Source of the DNA: Nocardia rhizosphaerihabitans
GTDB lineage: Bacteria; Actinomycetota; Actinomycetes; Mycobacteriales; Mycobacteriaceae
Direction of reading: 5' to 3'
Length of the DNA: 64,000 nt
NCBI RefSeq assembly: GCF_014646295.1
Contig: NZ_BMNE01000004.1
Location: 1-64,000 of the forward strand
Both the position numbers and the translations under genes were made by a program. The notes beneath the pieces were generated by a model. That model had not been told where the DNA came from and ran no database searches. It saw only the letters and a list, made by a program, of their open reading frames with translations. Shown here one piece after another: positions 15,105-24,224 of this stretch (position 1 is its first letter; every line of letters starts with the position of its first letter).

Positions 15105-17495
15105 TCACGGAACAGGCGCCGGGCTCGGCTGGGCACCCAACTCGCCCAGAACGGCGACCAGAAGCCGGCCGGCGGCGTCCTTGTCCAGGGGGTTGTTCCC
15201 GTTTCCGCACTTGGGTGACTGCACGCACGAGGGGCAGCCGTCCTGGCAGCCACAGCTGCGGATGACGCTGAGCGTGGCGGCCAGCCATTCCGCGAGCTGG
15301 GCGAAGCCGCGCTCGGCGAAGCCCGCGCCCCCGGGCTGGCCGTCGTAGACGAACACGGTCGGCGCGCCGGTGTCGGGATGCTCGGCGATGGAGACGCCGC
15401 CGATGTCCCAGCGGTCGCATCCGGCGACCAGGGGCAGCATGCCGATTGCGGCATGTTCGGCGGCATGCAGAGCGCCGGGAAGTTCGTCCTCGGATATTCC
15501 CGCGGCGGCGAGCAGCCGGGGCGTGACGGTGTAGAGAACGGCCTTGGTGTGCAGGGTCTGGGCGGGCAGGTCGAGTTCGACCTGGTCCAGCACCTCGCCG
15601 GTGACCAGCGTGCGCAGATAGCCGACGACCTGATTGGTGACCGCGACCTGCGCGGATGCGGTGGTGACGGCCCCGAAGACGCGTTCCTCGGTCACCGCTT
15701 CGATGGTGATCGAGGTGACCTGACGGGCGCTGGTGGTGAAGCCGGGGTCCACCTCGTTGACGAAGGCGACACCGTCGTCGAGGTCGAGTTCGTCGACCAG
15801 ATAGGTCTCGCCCTGATGCAGGTGCACGGCCCCTTCGTGCAGGGTGGCCGGCGCCCTGCCCGCGTCGGCGGTGCCGAGCAGCCGTCCGGATTCGGCGTCG
15901 ACGATGGCGACCGGCGTGCCGAGCCCGCCACGCACGTCGACGGCGTCGTGGGGATGGGTGTGTGCGGTGACGTGCCAGCGTGCCGGGGCACCGCGCGTGC
16001 CGGGCCTGCGCCGGATCAGCCCCTGTCCGGCCAGGTCGGCGAGCACTTCGCCGGCCCGGAGCTCGGTCACCTCGTCGTCGGTGAGCGGCAGCTCCATGGC
16101 GGCACAGAGCAGCTGCGGCCCCAGTACATAGGGGTTGTAGGGGTCGGTGATGGTGGCCTCGATCGGCCGGTCGAGCAGTGCCGCGGGGTGATGCACCAGG
16201 TAGGTGTCGAGCGGATCGTCGGTCGCCACCAGCACGACGAGCGCGCCCTGCAGCCGTCTGCCCGCGCGCCCGGCCTGCTGCCAGAACGAGGCGACGGTGC
16301 CCGGGAATCCGGCGATCACCACGGCATCGAGACCGGCGATATCGACGCCGAGTTCGAGGGCATTGGTACTTGCCGCGCCGAGCAGCGTGCCCTCCGACAG
16401 CGACTGCTCGAGCTCGCGCCGGTCCTCCGCCAGGTATCCCGCGCGGTAGGCGGCGACCCGTTCCCGCAGCTCAGGTGCTCTTTCGGCGAGCACGCGGCGG
16501 GCATCGAGCGCGATCAGCTCGGCCCCGCGCCGGGAGCGGACGAAGGTCAGTGTCCGCGCGCCCTCGGCCACCAGGCTCGCCATGATCTTGGCCGCCTCCC
16601 CGGTCGCGGTGCGCCGGACGGGCGCGCCGTTCTCCCCGGTCAGCGCCGTACTCAGCGGCGGCTCCCACAGCGCCACGGTCCTGGCGCCGCGGGGTGAGGC
16701 ATCCGCGGTGACGGCGGTGACCGGTGCGCCGATCAGCCTGCTCGCCGAGGCGGCGGGGTCGGCGCTGGTGGCCGAGCAGAGGATGAACACCGGTTCGGCG
16801 CCGTAGAACGCGGCGAGTCTGCGCAGCCTGCGCAGCACGAGGGCGACGTGCGATCCGAACACGCCCCGGTAGGAGTGGCATTCGTCGACCACCACATAGC
16901 GAAGGTTGCGCAGCACCCGTGCCCAGCGCTGATGCGACCGCAGCATCCCGACGTGCAGCATGTCGGGATTGGTGAATATCCAACGAGCATTTGCCCGCAC
17001 CCATTGCCTGACCTCGGCGGGGGTGTCGCCGTCATAGGCAGCCGGATGGGCCTCACGCAGGGGATTGTCGTGGATCAGCCCGCCGACGGCGCGCAGCTGA
17101 TCGGCGCCGAGCGCCTTGGTGGGGGACAGGTACAGCGCGGTCGCGCGCTGGTCCTCGTGCAGCGCGGTGAGCACTGGCAGTTGGTAGCCCAGGGATTTGC
17201 CGGACGCGGTCCCGGTGCTCACGACGACGTGCTTCCCGTCGACCGCAAGACCCGCCGTCGAGGTCTGGTGCTCCCACGGCCGCTCGATCCCGATCGCGCC
17301 CAGGGCTGTGACCAGCTCCGATGGCACCCAGCTCGGCCAATCGGTGGTGCGTGCTCGCTGGGCGGGAAGCTCGGCGACATGGGTCAACGGGTCGCCGCCG
17401 GCAGCCGCCTCCGCCAGGACACGATTCAGCAACGATCGCCCGTAGCTCTCGCTCGCTACCGGCGGTCGGACCCCGGTCCGCTCGGTCGGATTCAT
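15105..17495 (-). CDS. DEAD/DEAH-box helicase with DUF1998 zinc domain (MrfA/YprA-like)
   Basis: 796 residues. Superfamily 2 helicase: motif I STGTASGKS (about 93-101), motif II DECH (VVVDECHSY, about 200), motif III CSATSAD, motif VI QQAGRAGR. The C-terminal DUF1998 domain ends with four clustered Cys (CGCQDGCPSC...KC, about 745-762), as in B. subtilis MrfA, a 3'-5' helicase for mitomycin-type DNA damage. It is the helicase that gives the actinobacterial tad neighbourhood its name and runs convergent to that operon. The ATG at 17495 is preceded by GAGAGGG; an in-frame extension to 17573 lacks a ribosome-binding site. Confidence 0.9.
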   Translation of the reverse strand: MNPTERTGVRPPVASESYGRSLLNRVLAEAAAGGDPLTHVAELPAQRARTTDWPSWVPSELVTALGAIGIERPWEHQTSTAGLAVDGKHVVVSTGTASGKSLGYQLPVLTALHEDQRATALYLSPTKALGADQLRAVGGLIHDNPLREAHPAAYDGDTPAEVRQWVRANARWIFTNPDMLHVGMLRSHQRWARVLRNLRYVVVDECHSYRGVFGSHVALVLRRLRRLAAFYGAEPVFILCSATSADPAASASRLIGAPVTAVTADASPRGARTVALWEPPLSTALTGENGAPVRRTATGEAAKIMASLVAEGARTLTFVRSRRGAELIALDARRVLAERAPELRERVAAYRAGYLAEDRRELEQSLSEGTLLGAASTNALELGVDIAGLDAVVIAGFPGTVASFWQQAGRAGRRLQGALVVLVATDDPLDTYLVHHPAALLDRPIEATITDPYNPYVLGPQLLCAAMELPLTDDEVTELRAGEVLADLAGQGLIRRRPGTRGAPARWHVTAHTHPHDAVDVRGGLGTPVAIVDAESGRLLGTADAGRAPATLHEGAVHLHQGETYLVDELDLDDGVAFVNEVDPGFTTSARQVTSITIEAVTEERVFGAVTTASAQVAVTNQVVGYLRTLVTGEVLDQVELDLPAQTLHTKAVLYTVTPRLLAAAGISEDELPGALHAAEHAAIGMLPLVAGCDRWDIGGVSIAEHPDTGAPTVFVYDGQPGGAGFAERGFAQLAEWLAATLSVIRSCGCQDGCPSCVQSPKCGNGNNPLDKDAAGRLLVAVLGELGAQPSPAPVP

Positions 17496-17928
17496 CCCAT
17501 AGCCCTCTCGCGCCACGCCGGAAGTGTGAAACGTGTGTGTGCGACAAGCACTACCTGCGATTTCGTAACCCAATAGCGACCTGGGTCACACCATGTTTGC
17601 TGGAAGCTCACCCGGTTATCGCTAAGCAAACAGACTGAAAGTACGGATTCACCCAATCTGTCCCTCACCTGCACATTCGCAAGATCAAGAATTTTGCAAA
17701 TTGTCGGTAACTCGACTGTTGAATTGCTCGGAGACATGGTTCACTGGGTCCTGGTCGCAAGCTTCTGTGTTCGAGGGACGGATCGAAAGTCCAACCATCA
17801 GCAGGATCGATGTTGCGAACGCCGTGCTCAGGCTTTCCTTGCAGGGGGACCCACAGTACAGCGGTCGGAACGGACCCGGTGGACGAACCCAGTTGTCCGC
17901 CGTTCCGGTAAGAAAGAGAAGGAACAGA
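17496..17928. other. Region between helicase and cspA; long cspA leader
   Basis: 433 bases with no credible gene. The first 200 are A/T rich and should hold the divergent promoters; TTGCAA at about 17693 is a candidate -35 for cspA. The remaining 200 or so bases would form a long 5' untranslated leader, as is usual for cold-shock genes. I find no classical hairpin I can assign. Confidence 0.45.
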
Positions 17929-18135
17929 ATGGCACAGGGAACTGTGAAGTGGTTCAACGCGGAGAAGGGGTTCGGCTTCATCGCGCCCGAGGACGGCTCC
18001 GCTGACGTCTTCGTCCACTACTCGGAGATCCAGGGCACGGGCTTCCGTACCCTCGAGGAGAACCAGAAGGTCGAGTTCGAGGTCGGCCAGGGCACCAAGG
18101 GCCCGCAGGCCACCGGCGTTCGCGCGCTCTCCTGA
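17929..18135 (+). CDS. cspA: Cold-shock protein CspA
   Basis: 68-residue single OB-fold RNA chaperone. RNP1 KGFGFIAPE and RNP2 VFVHYSEI are intact, preceded by GTVKWFNAEKG. ATG at 17929 follows AGAAGGAACAG. A strong hairpin follows the stop. Convergent with nothing and upstream of topA, the same order as in mycobacteria. Confidence 0.97.
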   Translation: MAQGTVKWFNAEKGFGFIAPEDGSADVFVHYSEIQGTGFRTLEENQKVEFEVGQGTKGPQATGVRALS

Positions 18136-18154
18136 GCTGCGAATCGAATCAACG

Positions 18155-18187
18155 CCCGTCCCCCATCTCCTATGCGGAGGTGGGGGA
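18155..18187 (+). terminator. cspA terminator
   Basis: 14-bp stem with one wobble pair (CGTCCCCCATCTCC/GGAGGTGGGGGACG) and a five-base loop, 19 nt after the cspA stop, then AGCCATTT. Intrinsic terminator. Confidence 0.85.
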
Positions 18188-18391
18188 CGAGCCATTTCCG
18201 GGTAGAGTCGCCCGGAACTTCGCAGCTCGAGAGGGCTGCGAACCCGCGTCGCCAGCTGCCATGAACGCAGCTACCCAAGTGCGCAGGGTATAAACGTCAC
18301 TGGTGGCGATGTCCGAACGTCGCGCCGTCTGCCCCAGCCGCGCACCGAGCGGACCTCCCGACGCGCGGATCTAGAAGGAAGGTGTTCGCCG

Positions 18392-21331
18392 GTGGCAACA
18401 CGAGACCGCAGTTCAGCCGACCAGGGGCGTCCCCTGCGTCGTCTCGTGATCGTCGAGTCCCCGACGAAGGCCCGCAAGATCGCGCCGTACCTGGGCCGTA
18501 ACTACACGGTCGAAGCGTCGGTGGGTCATATCCGTGACTTGCCACGCGGCGCCGCCGACGTGCCCGCCAAGTACAAGGGGCAGTCCTGGGCTCGCCTCGG
18601 TGTCGACGTCGATCACGACTTCGAGCCGATCTATGTGGTCAGCCCGGACAAGAAGGCCAAGGTCTCCGAGCTCAAGAGCCTGCTGGCCGACGCCGACGAG
18701 CTCTATCTCGCCACCGACCCCGACCGCGAGGGCGAGGCGATCGCCTGGCATCTGCTCGAGACGCTCAAGCCGAAGGTTCCGGTCCGCCGGATGGTCTTCC
18801 ACGAGATCACCGAGCCCGCCATCCTCGCGGCCGCCGCCGACACGCGCGAACTCGACAACGATCTGGTCGACGCCCAGGAAACCCGGCGCATCCTGGACCG
18901 CCTCTACGGCTACGAAGTCAGCCCGGTGCTGTGGAAGAAGGTCATGCCGCGACTGTCGGCGGGCCGCGTGCAGTCCGTCGCCACCCGCGTCATCGTGCAG
19001 CGCGAGCGCGAGCGCATGGCGTTCCGTTCCGCCGAGTACTGGGACATCGCCGCCAAGCTCGACGCCGGCGTCGACGAGAACTCCGACTCGACCAACCCGC
19101 GCACGTTCGGCGCGCGGCTGGTCCAGGTCCAGGGCGACCGGGTCGCGTCCGGCCGTGACTTCGGCTCCGACGGGCAGCTCAAGTCGGCCTCCGGTGTCGT
19201 CGTGCTGGACGAGGCCTATGCGCGCAGGCTGGCCGAGGCGCTCGACGGCGCCGACCTGGTGGTCTCCTCCGCTGAGGCCAAGCCGTACTCGCGCAAGCCG
19301 TATCCGCCGTTCATGACCTCGACGTTGCAGCAGGAGGCGGGCCGCAAGCTGCGCTTCACCTCCGAGCGCACGATGCGGGTGGCCCAGCGGCTGTACGAAA
19401 ACGGCTACATCACCTACATGCGAACCGACTCGACCACGCTGTCGGAGTCGGCCATCGCCGCCGCGCGTTCGCAGGCCACACAGCTCTACGGCGCGGAGTA
19501 CGTCTCCCCGACGCCGCGGCAGTACACCCGCAAGGTCAAGAACGCCCAGGAAGCACACGAGGCGATCCGCCCGTCGGGCGACACGTTCATGACCCCCGGT
19601 CAGCTGGCCTCCAAGGTCGACCAGGACGAGTTCCGGCTCTACGAGCTGATCTGGCAGCGCACCGTCGCCTCGCAGATGGCCGACGCGCGCGGCACCACGC
19701 TGACCCTGCGCATCACCGGCACCGCCCGGACCGGCGAGGAGTGCGTGTTCTCCTCCTCGGGTCGCACGATCACCTTCCCCGGCTTCCTCAAGGCCTACGT
19801 CGAGAGTGTCGACGAGGAGGCGGGCGGTCAGTCCGACGACGCCGAATCCCGTTTGCCCGCACTGGAAGAGGGTCAGGGCGTCACCGCCGTCGAGCTGACT
19901 CCGGACGGGCACAGCACGAATCCGCCTGCGCGCTATACCGAAGCCTCGCTGATCAAGACGCTCGAAGAGCTCGGCATCGGCCGCCCGTCGACGTACTCCT
20001 CGATCATCAAAACCATTCTCGATCGCGGGTACGTCTACAAGCGCGGTAGTGCGCTGGTGCCGTCGTGGGTGGCGTTCGCGGTGGTCGGTCTGCTCGAGGC
20101 GTACTTCGGCCGGCTGGTCGACTTCGACTTCACCGCCGCGATGGAGGACGACCTCGACGCGATCGCCGGCGGCCGCGAGCAGCGCGGAAACTGGTTGTCC
20201 AGCTTCTATTTCGGTGGCGATCACGGCGCCGAGGGCTCGGTGGCACGCTCGGGCGGCCTGAAGAAGATGGTCGGCGAGCAGCTCGACGACATCGACGCCC
20301 GCGAAGTGAACTCGATCAAGATGTTCGTCGACGAAGAGGGCCGCGATGTCGTGGTTCGCGTCGGCCGGTTCGGTCCGTACCTGGAGCGGATGATCGTCAA
20401 TCCCGATGACCCGGACGGTGATCCGGTGTCGCAGCGGGCGAACCTGCCCGACGATCTGCCGCCGGACGAGCTGACGCCGGAGGTGGCCGAGAAGCTGTTC
20501 TCGACGCCGCAGGAGGGTCGTTCGCTCGGCGTCGATCCGGTGTCGGGGCACGAAATCGTCGCCAAGGAAGGACGTTTCGGCCCGTACGTCACCGAGGTGC
20601 TCCCCGAGCCGCCCGCGCCCGACCCGGCCGCGCCGCCCGCGAAGAAGACGACCAAGAAGGCGGCCGAGGTCAAGCCGCGTACCGGCTCGCTGTTCAAGTC
20701 GATGGATCTGGCGACGATCACCCTCGACGACGCGCTCAAGCTGCTGTCGCTGCCGCGCGTGGTCGGCAACGACCCGGCCTCGGGTGAGGAGATCACCGCG
20801 CAGAACGGCCGCTACGGCCCGTACCTGAAGAAGGGCACCGATTCGCGGTCGCTGGCGACCGAGGATCAGCTGTTCACCGTCACCCTCGACGAGGCGCTCA
20901 AGCTCTATGCCGAGCCGAAGCGGCGCGGTCGGCAGGCGGCCAGCGCGGCTCCGCTGCGCGAGCTGGGCAACGACTCGGCCACGAACAAGCCGATGGTGAT
21001 CAAGGACGGCCGGTTCGGTCCGTATGTCACCGACGGTGAGACCAACGCGAGCCTGCGCAAGGGCGACGAGGTCGAGTCGATCACCGACGAGCGCGCCTCC
21101 GAGCTGCTGGCCGATCGCCGGGCGCGTGGTCCGGTGAAGAAGGCGGCGAAGAAGACGCCCGCGAAGAAGGCTGCCAAGAAGGCGTCTGCGAAGAAGACGG
21201 CGGCCAAGTCGACGGCGACCAAGACGGCCACGAAGGCAGCCGCGAAGAAGACCACCGCGAAGAAGACGGCGGCCAAGAAAGCTCCTGCGAAGAAGGCCGC
21301 AGCGAAAAGCGTTGGCGGAGAAGAGGACTGA
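18392..21331 (+). CDS. topA: DNA topoisomerase I (type IA)
   Basis: 979 residues. It relaxes negative supercoils through a transient 5'-phosphotyrosine. Toprim domain: LVIVESPTKARKI (17-29) and the metal site DPDREGEAIAWH (about 109). The catalytic Tyr is in YMRTDSTTLS (about 343). The C-terminal third has repeated Toprim_C domains (KEGRFGPYVTE, QNGRYGPYLKK, KDGRFGPYVTD) instead of zinc fingers. It ends in about 60 residues of Lys/Ala repeats (AKKTPAKKA type), a DNA-binding tail known from actinobacterial enzymes. GTG 18392 follows GAAGGAAGG. Confidence 0.97.
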   Translation: MATRDRSSADQGRPLRRLVIVESPTKARKIAPYLGRNYTVEASVGHIRDLPRGAADVPAKYKGQSWARLGVDVDHDFEPIYVVSPDKKAKVSELKSLLADADELYLATDPDREGEAIAWHLLETLKPKVPVRRMVFHEITEPAILAAAADTRELDNDLVDAQETRRILDRLYGYEVSPVLWKKVMPRLSAGRVQSVATRVIVQRERERMAFRSAEYWDIAAKLDAGVDENSDSTNPRTFGARLVQVQGDRVASGRDFGSDGQLKSASGVVVLDEAYARRLAEALDGADLVVSSAEAKPYSRKPYPPFMTSTLQQEAGRKLRFTSERTMRVAQRLYENGYITYMRTDSTTLSESAIAAARSQATQLYGAEYVSPTPRQYTRKVKNAQEAHEAIRPSGDTFMTPGQLASKVDQDEFRLYELIWQRTVASQMADARGTTLTLRITGTARTGEECVFSSSGRTITFPGFLKAYVESVDEEAGGQSDDAESRLPALEEGQGVTAVELTPDGHSTNPPARYTEASLIKTLEELGIGRPSTYSSIIKTILDRGYVYKRGSALVPSWVAFAVVGLLEAYFGRLVDFDFTAAMEDDLDAIAGGREQRGNWLSSFYFGGDHGAEGSVARSGGLKKMVGEQLDDIDAREVNSIKMFVDEEGRDVVVRVGRFGPYLERMIVNPDDPDGDPVSQRANLPDDLPPDELTPEVAEKLFSTPQEGRSLGVDPVSGHEIVAKEGRFGPYVTEVLPEPPAPDPAAPPAKKTTKKAAEVKPRTGSLFKSMDLATITLDDALKLLSLPRVVGNDPASGEEITAQNGRYGPYLKKGTDSRSLATEDQLFTVTLDEALKLYAEPKRRGRQAASAAPLRELGNDSATNKPMVIKDGRFGPYVTDGETNASLRKGDEVESITDERASELLADRRARGPVKKAAKKTPAKKAAKKASAKKTAAKSTATKTATKAAAKKTTAKKTAAKKAPAKKAAAKSVGGEED

Positions 21332-21434
21332 CGGCCGACCTCGTCGGTATTCGCTGAGCATTCGCTGACGGCTCCGATGGTCCAGATTGGCCCAACCCGC
21401 GAGGCTGTCGTAGTGCGCGGCTAGGGTGTCTCCC

Positions 21435-22634
21435 GTGGCAGGTGTCTTCGATCGACTGGTCGGCCAGGACGTGGTCGAGACCGAGCTGACCGCTGCCGCC
21501 ACGGCGGCGCGGGCCGGCGTCGTCACCGGGGCGATGACGCATTCGTGGCTGTTCACGGGTCCACCCGGCTCCGGTCGGTCGGTCGCCGCGCTGTGCTTCG
21601 CCGCGGCCCTGCAATGCACCGACCCCGACATCGTCGGCTGCGGGCGATGCCATGCCTGCACGACCACGATGGCCGGTACGCACGGCGACGTGCGCCGGAT
21701 CATCCCCGAGGGCCTGAGCATCAGCACCAAGGAGATGCGCGCGATCGTGCAGATCGCCTCCCGTCGGCCGAGTACCGGCCGCTGGCAGATCGTGGTGGTC
21801 GAGGACGCCGACCGGCTCACCGAGGGCGCGGCCAACGCCCTGCTCAAGGTGGTCGAGGAGCCTCCGGACCGCACGGTGTTCCTGCTGTGCGCGCCGACGG
21901 TCGACCCCGAGGACATCTCCGTCACCCTGCGCTCCCGATGCAGGCACGTGCACCTGGTGACACCCACCGTCCCCGCCATCGCGCAGGTGCTGCGCGAGCG
22001 CGACCAACTCGACCCGAAAACCGCCGACTGGGCGGCCGCGGTGAGCGGCGGCCACGTCGGCCGGGCGCGTCGCCTGGCCACCGACGAGGACGCGCGCAAG
22101 CGACGTCAGCGCGCACTCGCCCTGGTCAGCGCGACGGAACGGCCTGGGGCCGCCTACGCCGCCGCCGACGAGCTGGTGAAGTCCGCCGACGACGAAGCCA
22201 AGCTGATGAGCGCCGAACGCGACGACCGCGAACGCGACGAACTCGCCACCGCCCTCGGTGCCGGTGGCACCGGCAAGGGCGCGGCCTCGGCCACCCGCGG
22301 CTCGGCAGGCGTCCTCAAGGACCTCGAACGCCGCCAGAAGTCCCGCGCCACCCGCACCGGCCGCGACGCACTCGACCGCGCCCTCATCGACGTCGCCGGG
22401 ATGTACCGCGACGCCCTCGCGATGCGGTTCGCGGGCCGCGGCGCCGCCATCACCCTCACCCACCCCGACATGACCGACGAGATCACCGAGCTCGCCGCCA
22501 ACGTCCGTCCCGAAGGCCTGCTCCGCAGCATCGACGCCGTCCTGGAATGCCGGGAAGCACTGGACCTCAACGTGAAACCCCGCTTCGCCGTCGCCGCCAT
22601 GGTCGCCACCCTGATCGCCGCCCGCTCCACCTGA
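21435..22634 (+). CDS. holB: DNA polymerase III subunit delta-prime
   Basis: Clamp-loader subunit, 399 residues from GTG 21435 (MAGVFDRLVGQDVV, as in the family). GTG 21426 in frame is the alternative. AAA+ fold: the Walker A region is GPPGSGRSVAALC, with Arg in place of the usual Lys, consistent with delta-prime not hydrolysing ATP. A four-Cys zinc site follows (C...CGRCHAC). Sensor 1 region is VVEDADRLTEGAANALLKVVEEPP. TAGGGT lies just upstream, so the mRNA may be leaderless. Ends 57 bp before tRNA-Thr. Confidence 0.95.
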   Translation: MAGVFDRLVGQDVVETELTAAATAARAGVVTGAMTHSWLFTGPPGSGRSVAALCFAAALQCTDPDIVGCGRCHACTTTMAGTHGDVRRIIPEGLSISTKEMRAIVQIASRRPSTGRWQIVVVEDADRLTEGAANALLKVVEEPPDRTVFLLCAPTVDPEDISVTLRSRCRHVHLVTPTVPAIAQVLRERDQLDPKTADWAAAVSGGHVGRARRLATDEDARKRRQRALALVSATERPGAAYAAADELVKSADDEAKLMSAERDDRERDELATALGAGGTGKGAASATRGSAGVLKDLERRQKSRATRTGRDALDRALIDVAGMYRDALAMRFAGRGAAITLTHPDMTDEITELAANVRPEGLLRSIDAVLECREALDLNVKPRFAVAAMVATLIAARST

Positions 22635-22691
22635 CCACCCGTTTTCGCGTTCTGCCCCTTCCCGCGATAGACTCGCGTCGCCTAACGGCAC

Positions 22692-22767
22692 GCCGCCTTA
22701 GCTCAGTCGGTAGAGCGCTTCACTCGTAATGAAAAGGTCGGGGGTTCGATTCCCCCAGGCGGCTCCA
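22692..22767 (+). tRNA. tRNA-Thr (anticodon CGT)
   Basis: Cloverleaf by eye: acceptor GCCGCCT/AGGCGGC, D arm GCTC/GAGC, anticodon loop CTCGTAA with anticodon CGT, T arm GGGGG-TTCGATT-CCCCC, discriminator T, encoded CCA (22765-22767). The first anticodon-stem pair is a C-A mismatch. The 3' end is part of a 47-bp sequence duplicated at 24079. Confidence 0.96.
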
Positions 22768-22804
22768 AGGTCACAGGCCCTTTCCGGGAATCCGGGAAGG
22801 GCCT
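22758..22804 (+). repeat. Left copy of att-like direct repeat (tRNA-Thr 3' end plus terminator)
   Basis: Starts with the last ten bases of the tRNA (GGCGGCTCCA) and runs through the terminator hairpin. 44 of 47 positions match 24079-24125 in the same orientation. Typical of integration into a tRNA 3' end. Confidence 0.8.
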
Positions 22805-22806
22805 GT
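22773..22806 (+). terminator. tRNA-Thr terminator
   Basis: 15-bp inverted repeat with one wobble (ACAGGCCCTTTCCGG/CCGGGAAGGGCCTGT), five bases after the CCA end. Confidence 0.85.
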
Positions 22807-22823
22807 GTCGTTCCTGGCGACTC

Positions 22824-22852
22824 TTGACGGTCCGATATCACGCGCGTAATTT
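22824..22852 (+). promoter_or_regulatory. Promoter for the tRNA-linked gene
   Basis: TTGACG (22824-22829), 17-base spacer, TAATTT (22847-22852). A small palindrome GTGAC-CATCA-GTCAC at 22874-22888 lies in the leader and may be an operator. Confidence 0.55.
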
Positions 22853-22942
22853 ACCAATCAGTCAAAACTATCCGTGACCATCAGTCACATACACACGTGA
22901 TCCGGACCGGCAGGCGCGAGCCCGGCGGCCCGCAAAGGAGCA

Positions 22943-24073
22943 ATGGCGCTCATGGAACACCCCACGGCACTCTCACAGACTCCCGCCGCCAACCGTCGAT
23001 CGCGCATACTCGATCGCCTCGCACGTCCGATCGTGGACGCCGTCCTGCCACGCATCGACTCGCGCATCCCCGAGTCGACCAGGCCTTTCGGGGCCCCGGA
23101 GATGATGCGACCGCACGCCGGGTCTCGGCGATGGGCATGGACGCACTACGGGGTGTTCCTCCCCGAGTTGCCCGGCCCCCACCGGTACCTGAACACGATG
23201 ACCTTGATCGGCGCGACTGGCGCACTGGCTTTCGACAACGACTACCTCGCGGCCGATGACGCCCGCGATACGGCCACCGTGCTGTCGTCCACTGCCGCCG
23301 ACGGGCACCACCACTACCGGGCCTACGACACGGGACGCGACTGCTCTTTCGCCGACGACGGCTCCCGCCTCGACTGGGGCCGCGACCTCAGCATCACCGG
23401 AGCGTATCCGCACTTCCACGTCCGCGGTCACTACGACAATTTCGACGTGAGCCTCGATGTCCAAGCGACGGAACAGGTTTCGTGGTTCGTCCGCACTCCG
23501 GTCTACGACCACCTCAGCCTGTTCGCGACCGCCACCGGGACCCTGACCGACAAGACCGGCTCCGTTGCCATCGACCAGACGTTGTGCACCTTCGAATACG
23601 CCCGTTGCATGTCGCCGCAAGCGTTGGCGGCACAGGCGCTCTCGACGCGACGCAAGCTCCCCGTCGACTTCTTCACCTACCAGATCGTCAACCTCGACAG
23701 CTCGACGCAGGTGCTGCTGACCGAAGTTCGCGCCGCCGGGGCGGTCGCGTGCCGGCTCGCGTACGTGCGGTGCCTCGACGGGACAACGCGTGTCTACGAC
23801 GATGTCGCCATGACGGTCCTGTCCTATCAGGCGCAACCACTGGTCGATCCGCGCGGCCGCACGATGCGTGTGCCGCGACAACTTCGCTGGCTGGTGCGTG
23901 ATGCGGCTGGTGCGGAGATCCTGGCATTCGATGCCGAAGTCGACAGCCCGCTCCGTTACGGGCACGGCCGCGGCTACGTCGGTGCCTACACCTACCGGGG
24001 AACCTGGCAGGGCCGGCGTCCCGTCACGGGGAGCGGTTACCTGGAATGGATCGACTGCGAACCGGGGCAATAA
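22943..24073 (+). CDS. Conserved hypothetical protein, 376 residues, possibly AttH/CrtC-like lipocalin fold
   Basis: Soluble beta-rich protein, no signal peptide or membrane helix. Motifs seen: RRWAWTHYGVFLPELPGPHRYLN, FHVRGHYDNFDVSLDVQAT, WFVRTPVYDHLSLFA, and at the end GYLEWIDCEPG. Small repeated beta strands and the terminal GYLEW recall AttH/hydroxyneurosporene-synthase-like two-domain lipocalins, a weak similarity I could not test. AGGAG stands two bases before ATG 22943 and eleven before ATG 22952, so either may be the start. It is the only gene between the tRNA-derived repeats. Confidence 0.6.
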   Translation: MALMEHPTALSQTPAANRRSRILDRLARPIVDAVLPRIDSRIPESTRPFGAPEMMRPHAGSRRWAWTHYGVFLPELPGPHRYLNTMTLIGATGALAFDNDYLAADDARDTATVLSSTAADGHHHYRAYDTGRDCSFADDGSRLDWGRDLSITGAYPHFHVRGHYDNFDVSLDVQATEQVSWFVRTPVYDHLSLFATATGTLTDKTGSVAIDQTLCTFEYARCMSPQALAAQALSTRRKLPVDFFTYQIVNLDSSTQVLLTEVRAAGAVACRLAYVRCLDGTTRVYDDVAMTVLSYQAQPLVDPRGRTMRVPRQLRWLVRDAAGAEILAFDAEVDSPLRYGHGRGYVGAYTYRGTWQGRRPVTGSGYLEWIDCEPGQ

Positions 24074-24078
24074 GACCT

Positions 24079-24125
24079 GGCGGCTCCGAGGTCACAGGCC
24101 CTTTCCGGGATTCCGGGGAGGGCCT
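24079..24125 (+). repeat. Right copy of att-like direct repeat
   Basis: 44/47 match to 22758-22804, including the tRNA-derived GGCGGCTCC and the hairpin, here ending GGGCCTTTTG with a better T-tail. It begins 5 nt after the stop of the hypothetical gene and therefore also works as its terminator. Confidence 0.8.
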
Positions 24126-24186
24126 TTTGCTTTCCCTGGGGCCGCCGCGGAGGGTCGGGCGAGCAGGGGAGTAGGTGCAAAATTCG

Positions 24187-24210
24187 CTTTGCATAGATAT
24201 CTGTGCAAAG
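24187..24210. promoter_or_regulatory. 24-bp palindromic operator before the ArsR-type gene
   Basis: CTTTGCA-T-AGATATCT-G-TGCAAAG: 7-bp perfect outer arms and a perfect 8-bp inner palindrome, 14 bp before the ATG. Extra half-sites TGCAAA (24176) and TGTGCAA (24217) flank it. Size and position fit an autoregulated winged-helix dimer site. Confidence 0.7.
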
Positions 24211-24224
24211 AGTACTGTGCAAGC

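Larger units (their letters stand above)
22805..24078 (+). mobile_element. Candidate one-gene insertion at tRNA-Thr
   Basis: 1.27-kb segment bounded by the two 47-bp direct repeats, holding a promoter and one gene but no integrase. It could be the remnant of an integrative element, or the footprint of a duplication of the tRNA end. Boundaries are defined by the repeats only. Confidence 0.45.

Noticed and set aside
18413..22099. A 1228-codon open frame on the minus strand across topA and holB
   Set aside because: Antisense shadow of high-GC codons; low-complexity Arg/Leu/Gly composition, no family motif, and topA/holB are unmistakable on the other strand.
22874..22888. GTGAC-CATCA-GTCAC as a CRP site
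   Set aside because: Spacing between the GTGA and TCAC halves is seven rather than six, and the outer T/A are missing.
22805..24078. Integrase or transposase gene in the tRNA-flanked segment
   Set aside because: Only one gene is present and it has no recombinase motif in any frame.
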